64,000 nucleotides of DNA from Branchiostoma lanceolatum (Eukaryota > Chordata > Leptocardii > Amphioxiformes > Branchiostomatidae), in NCBI RefSeq assembly GCF_035083965.1, contig NC_089724.1, positions 6,612,501-6,676,500 of the forward strand. Direction: 5' to 3'. Numbering within the stretch: position 1 is the stretch's first letter; the number at the start of each line of letters is the position of its first letter. A program made the translations under genes and the position numbers. Shown here piece after piece: positions 59,106-64,000 of this stretch. The notes beneath the pieces were generated by a model that was given only the letters and a program-made list of their open reading frames with translations, made no database searches and was not told the origin of the DNA.

Positions 59106-60140
59106 CCACCGAAATGGTTTGTTTAGTCTTTTCGTTCTGCTGAGAATCCATGCAGTCTGTGATGCTGATATTTGTTTCACAAATTTGTCCACCAATGACT
59201 GAATGAAATGAATAAATGAATGCGTTGATGAAGGTTAGACATCCAGGTAGTAAGATACGCCAAAAATAATTACTCAAGCAACTAGATAAAATTTTGAAAG
59301 TCAGCGACGCTGACAAAAGACAGCGGATGCTGTCTTAAACGTGTTTCAAAATTTTATCCAGTTGCTTGAGTAACTATTTTTGCGGATGAATGAATGGTTT
59401 ATTGGATTAACAGACATTGCAAATCATTGTCCTTAAAATCATCCACAGTGTGTGCTGTGGATGATTAATACATCAATACACATTAAATTAGACCAAAATA
59501 TGTTCCCAACTTTTGTCTTCTGCACAAGTAGTTCATTTAAACAAAACCTTTAATTGAAAAGCTAGCTTCCCCACCATGGCAATTTTATGTAATATTATTA
59601 TTAGTGTTGTTATGATAACACAAAGTAGTTCCATAAGATTTTCAATTCGTACATTAGCAAATGCCTCTACTGTCATTATTAGTATGCATACAGCTTAGTA
59701 TGCATACATCTGCTTGAGCCGCCGTATGCTTGGGCCCCGTATCTGCTTGGGATCGTGGTAATCGCTGTGATTACCATTGAATACCATTGAATGATAATAT
59801 CCATATTACAGATAATAAGAAAATTGTGTATAAACACATAAACACTTTTAGTTTCTAGCATACAAAGATATCAGTTTTGCCAAGGATATCTCGACATTCA
59901 GTCTTCAAAATATGATACTTATAAGTTATTTGCACTAAAAGGAAGGTTACCCTAGCAGTATTTCAAAGTATGTGTACTTCGTACATCAGAAACATGTGAT
60001 TTCCGCCATCGTTTTGAATAGATTCCAGCTGATGTTATGATCCTCATCTTAACTGGTTGTGCCAGTGCTCATCTTTGGTCTGAAAAGGTGAAATCAGAGA
60101 TAGTAGTGGAAATCTTCTTCAAACTACTCTGCACTGGTAC
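59106..60140. other. Region between gene D and the WSC gene
   Basis: AT-rich. Holds one palindromic MITE (59226-59390) and a small perfect hairpin, ATCATCCACAG against CTGTGGATGAT, near 59438-59466. No gene is seen; the end may include the 3' UTR of the minus-strand WSC gene. Confidence 0.5.
59226..59390. repeat. Palindromic MITE, CAAGCAACTGGATA family
   Basis: ATTACTCAAGCAACTAGATA and TATCCAGTTGCTTGAGTAA-type inverted words, with inner AAAATTTTG and CAAAATTTT and AGCGACGCTGACA. Related to the outer element at 21395-21715. Confidence 0.8.
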
Positions 60141-62818
60141 TTAATAACATCCAAATTTCACTATCACTTCATACGGATTCTCACAGACAACTATGACATG
60201 CATCTTAGCCGCTCTTCCTGACCGCCCGTTTGAACCAGGGTTGTACTCCAGACTACAGGGGTAGGACTTGATGGCGAAGTGTTGGTCCAGCTCCAACACG
60301 GTCTTTGTCCCTGGTGTCAGCCGCAGCCCCGGGGCATGGAACGAGGATAACAGAGCTTTGTAGTCTGGGACGAGGTTAGGCATCCCTTCTTCAGTGGTAT
60401 CAGGGTACTGACTCGGGAAACCCTCAATGTCTGCCGTCATATTCACCAGTGTGCCTTATGGCAAACAGAAAAGGAATCACACCTTTGCTATACTATAAGT
60501 AGGGATACTACACTAACCACAGAATCCATTTTGACCATTCCCGTTATCTCTACCTGAATTTTTTAACCTTTAGCACACTGATGTATCAGTTTGGCACCCA
60601 ATGCCCTATTGATTACAAAATTAGGTAGCAGGAAGAAGGTTAAAAATTTGGTGCCATTGGTATAAATTGGTCCATCACAAGTGATATTATCAATATTAAA
60701 TCTTGAAAATTCTGTGGAATTTCGTGATTGCTAAACAAAGATGGCCTCATTTATACCTTGTTAGTGATGGTACACGGAGGAGGTTAGGAGTTACTGTGAA
60801 CGAGAGATAAGTAGGGAGGCAAGCTAGGAGGGAGAAGAGCCACGCACGGGTTGGGAGTAGCATTGCCCACCAGTGGTAGTTTTAGATAGTGCATGCCGAC
60901 TAAATAATGCCTTTTGCAGTGAAAATGAAACCGCAATCTTTCTAAGGTGAAAGTTTGCATAAATGTTGTCTTTCTCAAAATTGCTGGGAAAATTATCCAC
61001 TTTTTCCCTTCTTCCCATTTGGCCTACAACCCTTCTTCTCCTTTATCTTTTCTTACTTTGAATGGGGATGGAAGTTCTGTCGATAGCTGGAGTAGAAAAG
61101 GCGAAGGGACTGTCTTGCGGACTTCCCTGGTACTGCAGGTTAGTGGCGGTGCCTGTCACGTACCAGTGGGGACTGACCCGCCGGGGGCCTCCCTCACAGC
61201 CGGGAACTGAAGAAAAGGAGAGTCGTTGTGGTAAATTACAGTATCAACGTGGTGACAAAAAGTGTCGTGATCGTCAATGTGTTTATCATTATGACGTAAG
61301 AAGTATCCGACTGCCTGGATAGCTCATCATTGTCCCTAATAATCATTTCTGACCTTCTCAAGCTCGGATAATACAGTACCTGTCCGCATCAGTATTTGGT
61401 TACGACTAATGCTTACTGGTCCCAAAAAAGTACCATTGTCGGGTAGTTTACGGGCTTCTTTTTAGCACTTTAGGGCGTGACCCCTACGCGGCCCCGTCGG
61501 ACATCCTGCGGCTGCCGGGCTATTTTGGGGCCCGTCCGGGACCCCGCGTCATTTTAACCCGGGCTTACAAATCAACGCGGGACCCGGTAACAAATAGACA
61601 CCATGAGCTAATCGTGAGAGCACCGAGATGTACCCGGCAGTCCACCAGGGCAAATTTGTGGCTTCAGGTCCCGGTCGGAACTATAACCTCGACGGGCACC
61701 GGCGCAATTGGAACCGTAAGCATGACCGACCAACAGCTGAGAGAACGGAAATGTACCCGAATAACATCCCTCCGCCAGCTGTCCTTGTCGGAGTTGTCGC
61801 ATAAGATGTTCGACTGTTTTTGGTCCCGCATAAAAGTATATTTTGCTTTTCGTAGTAGTACTCATTGTATTTTAAGGTATATAACTTCTCATCGACTTAA
61901 ACCTTGAAAAGCGTATTGTTACAGAACCATGCATACTTTGTCATTTAAGGGCGAAAATTGTGGTAAGTATGAAAATTGTGAAAGTATATACCAAAGGATA
62001 ACAAATGGACCGGGTGATACAGATTGAGAGAAACGTTTTTGTGGGAACGCTCGCCTTGTGTCTTTTGCCTACTCTCCAAGCAGAGGTGCGGCTCCGGCTG
62101 GTTTTTGACGTGTTTTTTAAGCCATTTTTCTCGGACTTTCTATTTTGTCCCGTTTTCTTAATGTGGGCCATGCATTGCTTGTAGAGTTAATTTTACTGAC
62201 CTGCGTCGATCTTGTACACGGACATCCTGTACCTCCCGCCGCACTTCTGGTTCCCGTTGCCGCGGCAACGGCTGTTACATTCACTGTCACACACCGCTTC
62301 ACCCAGCCGGTTGAAGTCCGCCTCCCTCCCGCAGTGGCAGTCGTGTGAGCTCCTCCACCAGCGGCTGCGTGAAACCTCGGTGGCTGCAAGGCAAGGCAAG
62401 GAAACTGTAGTTACCAATAGCCCCCTAAACGGTGCTGAAGTTAAATAGCCACCTTGTTATTACGAATCCATTTTCTAACAATTCAAATTAATATATATGT
62501 AGTAGTAGCTACCACCTGTACCTGGAGGAGGATGGTAGCTACCAATAATGATTTCAGGTGACACTCAATCATAGACTGAGAAAGACGGTTTCGCGTGGCT
62601 TCACGTCCAGTGATGGTCTTGTTTGACTTGAAATCAATGAAGAGAGAGTACGTTTATCTTCCTCTGTAGAAAATGTGATTTGAATATGGACCAACCAGCA
62701 TAGGTGTAGCCTGCAGCTCGGCACGCTGCTATGCAACTCTCAGTCGTCATACCGCTGGACGTCATCACCTTGCTCGGAAAACTGTGAGGCGGACCATCCC
62801 GGTAGCAGCCAAGGTGTT
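60141..62818 (-). CDS. WSC-domain protein, 3' part of gene (5' end not found)
   Basis: Four exons on the minus strand join in frame (phase 1 throughout): 62818-62696, 62383-62201, 61206-61057 and 60454-60141 (stop). About 256 residues are visible. The first two exons encode one WSC domain: HLGCYRD, TTESCIAACRAAGYTYA, then DCHCGRE, VCDSECNSRCRGNG and KCGGRYRMSVY, with the usual cysteine pattern. WSC domains are Cys-rich, extracellular and thought to bind carbohydrate. The last 155 or so residues (PGCEGGPRRVSPHWY ... ENPYEVIVKFGCY) have a possible N-glycosylation site (NMT) but no family I recognise. The first exon needs an upstream exon to supply the first base of its opening codon; the signal peptide is probably beyond 62818 or outside the window. 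A frame at 61608-61865 does not fit the splice phases and was left out. Confidence 0.75.
60567..60652. repeat. Short dispersed repeat, TTAACCTTNAGCACACT family
   Basis: TTTTTAACCTTTAGCACACT at the left and GAAGGTTAAAAA at the right are inverted tips; internal GGCACCCAATGCCCTATTG. Second copy at 24241-24330. In the last intron of the WSC gene. Confidence 0.75.
61207..62200 (-). other. Intron of the WSC gene
   Basis: Acceptor CTTTTCTTCAG next to 61206 and donor GTCAGTAA at 62200. It contains a GC-rich patch (61480-61580) and, near 62070, CTACTCTCCAAGCAGAGGT followed by GGCTGGTTTTTGACGT, a single repeat end related to one at 63400-63440. Nothing coding is recognised. Confidence 0.6.
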
Positions 62819-64000
62819 CTAGAAATGATGAAATGTTTGTTATTGGGAAACATCATCGGGTGACTAAAACGGAATGATTGCAATGTCGAGTATACACCAG
62901 CCGCTACGCCACGTCGAGAGTTCGAGGCAGTTTCATTTTCCTTCCGCGAGAGAAAGTAGTCCGTTCCATGACTCCGGGCGTCAACACCCCTTACAAGAAA
63001 GATTGTCGCTGGAGTATATGACCGTGTATCTTGCTGTTTTCAAGTGATTTACAATTTTCTAGCCTCATTTTTTACTCCTATAGATTTTTGAACCGATAGT
63101 TTATCGCTTCCCTGTCAAAAATACGACCCAAAATCAGGTGATTTTCGTGTAATTTCTCCTGTTGTTTTCAACCTGTTGTAGATTTCAAACCAACAGGAAA
63201 TCTAGTGTGTGTGAACGAGCAAAGATTCTTCTTTCTGTCGGTATATAACTTCTTATCGATTTCGAGGGCGAAATGCAGATGCCCCCAATCCGCGCGAGGC
63301 CATGTCACACGGAGCGGTCATTTTGTTTCCAGAATAGAACGCACCACTGGTAAGCCGCGCGCGGCCATCACAGATCACTTTGCATTTTATAGCAAGGATG
63401 TTCCAAGCAGAGGTTGTGTTTCGGCTTGTTTTTGACGTCCCTTTATGCGTTCCTGTCGGGCTTTCTACCTAGCAACAGGAAGAAACCGTGACAAAATAGA
63501 AACCCAGTGCAATCTGTTAAATATAGCGATCATCTACACAGACTAATGCACATTTAATTAGCATTATCATTATATTGTTTTTGCCACGTCTCTTCCTCCT
63601 CTTCCCGCTCCCCAACAAATAGGGTCAACGACCTAGCCCAGACGGCTGCAACCATGGTTACTTGTAAACAGCAGACACCCTGTGGTGTTCAATTACAAAA
63701 TGTAGCAAAAATGTAGCAACCAGCATTACAGATCTGGAGGTCACCATACATACGAATGTGTTTGAGCAAAAATATGAGAGCAGTAGTTTGCAAGACTAGA
63801 CCACGTGAAGGTAAACACTATGTATCTGGTTGCAAAGCTTACACTGCCTTTCTGGTTATTAAGGTTTTCACTATGAAATAATCTGATCCATCTAATCAAG
63901 AGTTTGCCGGTTCCCAATAACCTAAGAAACTCCAGCAATACCAGGATTTACCCTACAGTTTACTGGTTATATTCTATACCCTACAGTATACTGGTTAAGT
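62819..64000. other. Right flank, upstream side of the WSC gene
   Basis: I looked on the minus strand for an exon with a signal peptide that would end in phase 1 and found none I could defend. A repeat end with CCAAGCAGAGGTTGTG and GGCTTGTTTTTGACGTCC lies at about 63398-63445. The rest is unassigned. Confidence 0.45.

Noticed and set aside
44100-60000. CRISPR-like or prokaryotic repeat arrays
   Set aside because: The regular repeats here (170-bp satellite, 18-bp minisatellite) have no spacer structure, and the genes are spliced eukaryotic genes.
61608-61865. Minus-strand frame with an acceptor-like TTCTCTCAG and several cysteines
   Set aside because: Neither its entry nor its exit phase fits between WSC exons 62201 and 61206, which join each other directly in phase 1.

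Overview
The window looks like genomic DNA of an invertebrate chordate, most probably an amphioxus (Branchiostoma-like cephalochordate). Genes are split into short exons with GT/AG introns. Introns carry many short palindromic elements, including two very frequent families (ends CTCCAAGCAGAGGTTGG and TGTAAATGCAGAAATGTTCGC) that I associate with amphioxus. The species call is inference; no ribosomal or mitochondrial marker is present.

Layout: (1) 2.3-7.8 kb, minus strand: a four-coding-exon gene for a RING-finger protein with a very basic N-terminal half and a very acidic, repeat-bearing C-terminal third. It is head-to-head with (2), with about 0.2-0.3 kb between the two starts. (2) 8.0-17.0 kb, plus strand: gene A, an SRSF7-type SR splicing factor (RRM, CCHC zinc knuckle, RS domain; 248 aa). 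(3) 17.6-32.7 kb, plus: gene B, an SRSF3-type SR factor (RRM and RS domain, no knuckle; 175 aa). (4) 34.4-43.9 kb, plus: gene C, SRSF3-type, 191 aa. (5) 44.9-59.1 kb, plus: gene D, SRSF3-type, 189 aa, a recent near-copy of C whose introns have grown by several transposon insertions. (6) 60.1-62.8 kb, minus: the 3' part of a WSC-domain gene whose 5' end I could not find.

The four SR genes share one plan: a non-coding first exon with a GCCATCTT motif near its end and a strong GT donor, then an RRM exon that starts shortly before the ATG, with the RRM interrupted at the same phase-2 position. The intron after the RRM/linker exons of B, C and D carries a 600-625 bp conserved block behaves like a poison cassette exon: if spliced in, it gives the same premature stop after 13 codons in all three. 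Gene A has a related block in the equivalent intron. Both kinds share the motif order CCAATCAGC, CAYGTGAY, CCAATCAGCAT. This suggests an autoregulatory splicing element older than the SRSF7/SRSF3 split, although an internal NF-Y/USF-type promoter is a real alternative.

Comparing C with D gives natural before-and-after pairs for transposition: three elements in D have a matching empty site in C, and a tRNA-derived SINE has landed right beside the 3' splice site of D's RRM exon. All exon boundaries were read by eye from splice signals and frame continuity; no transcript evidence was available.
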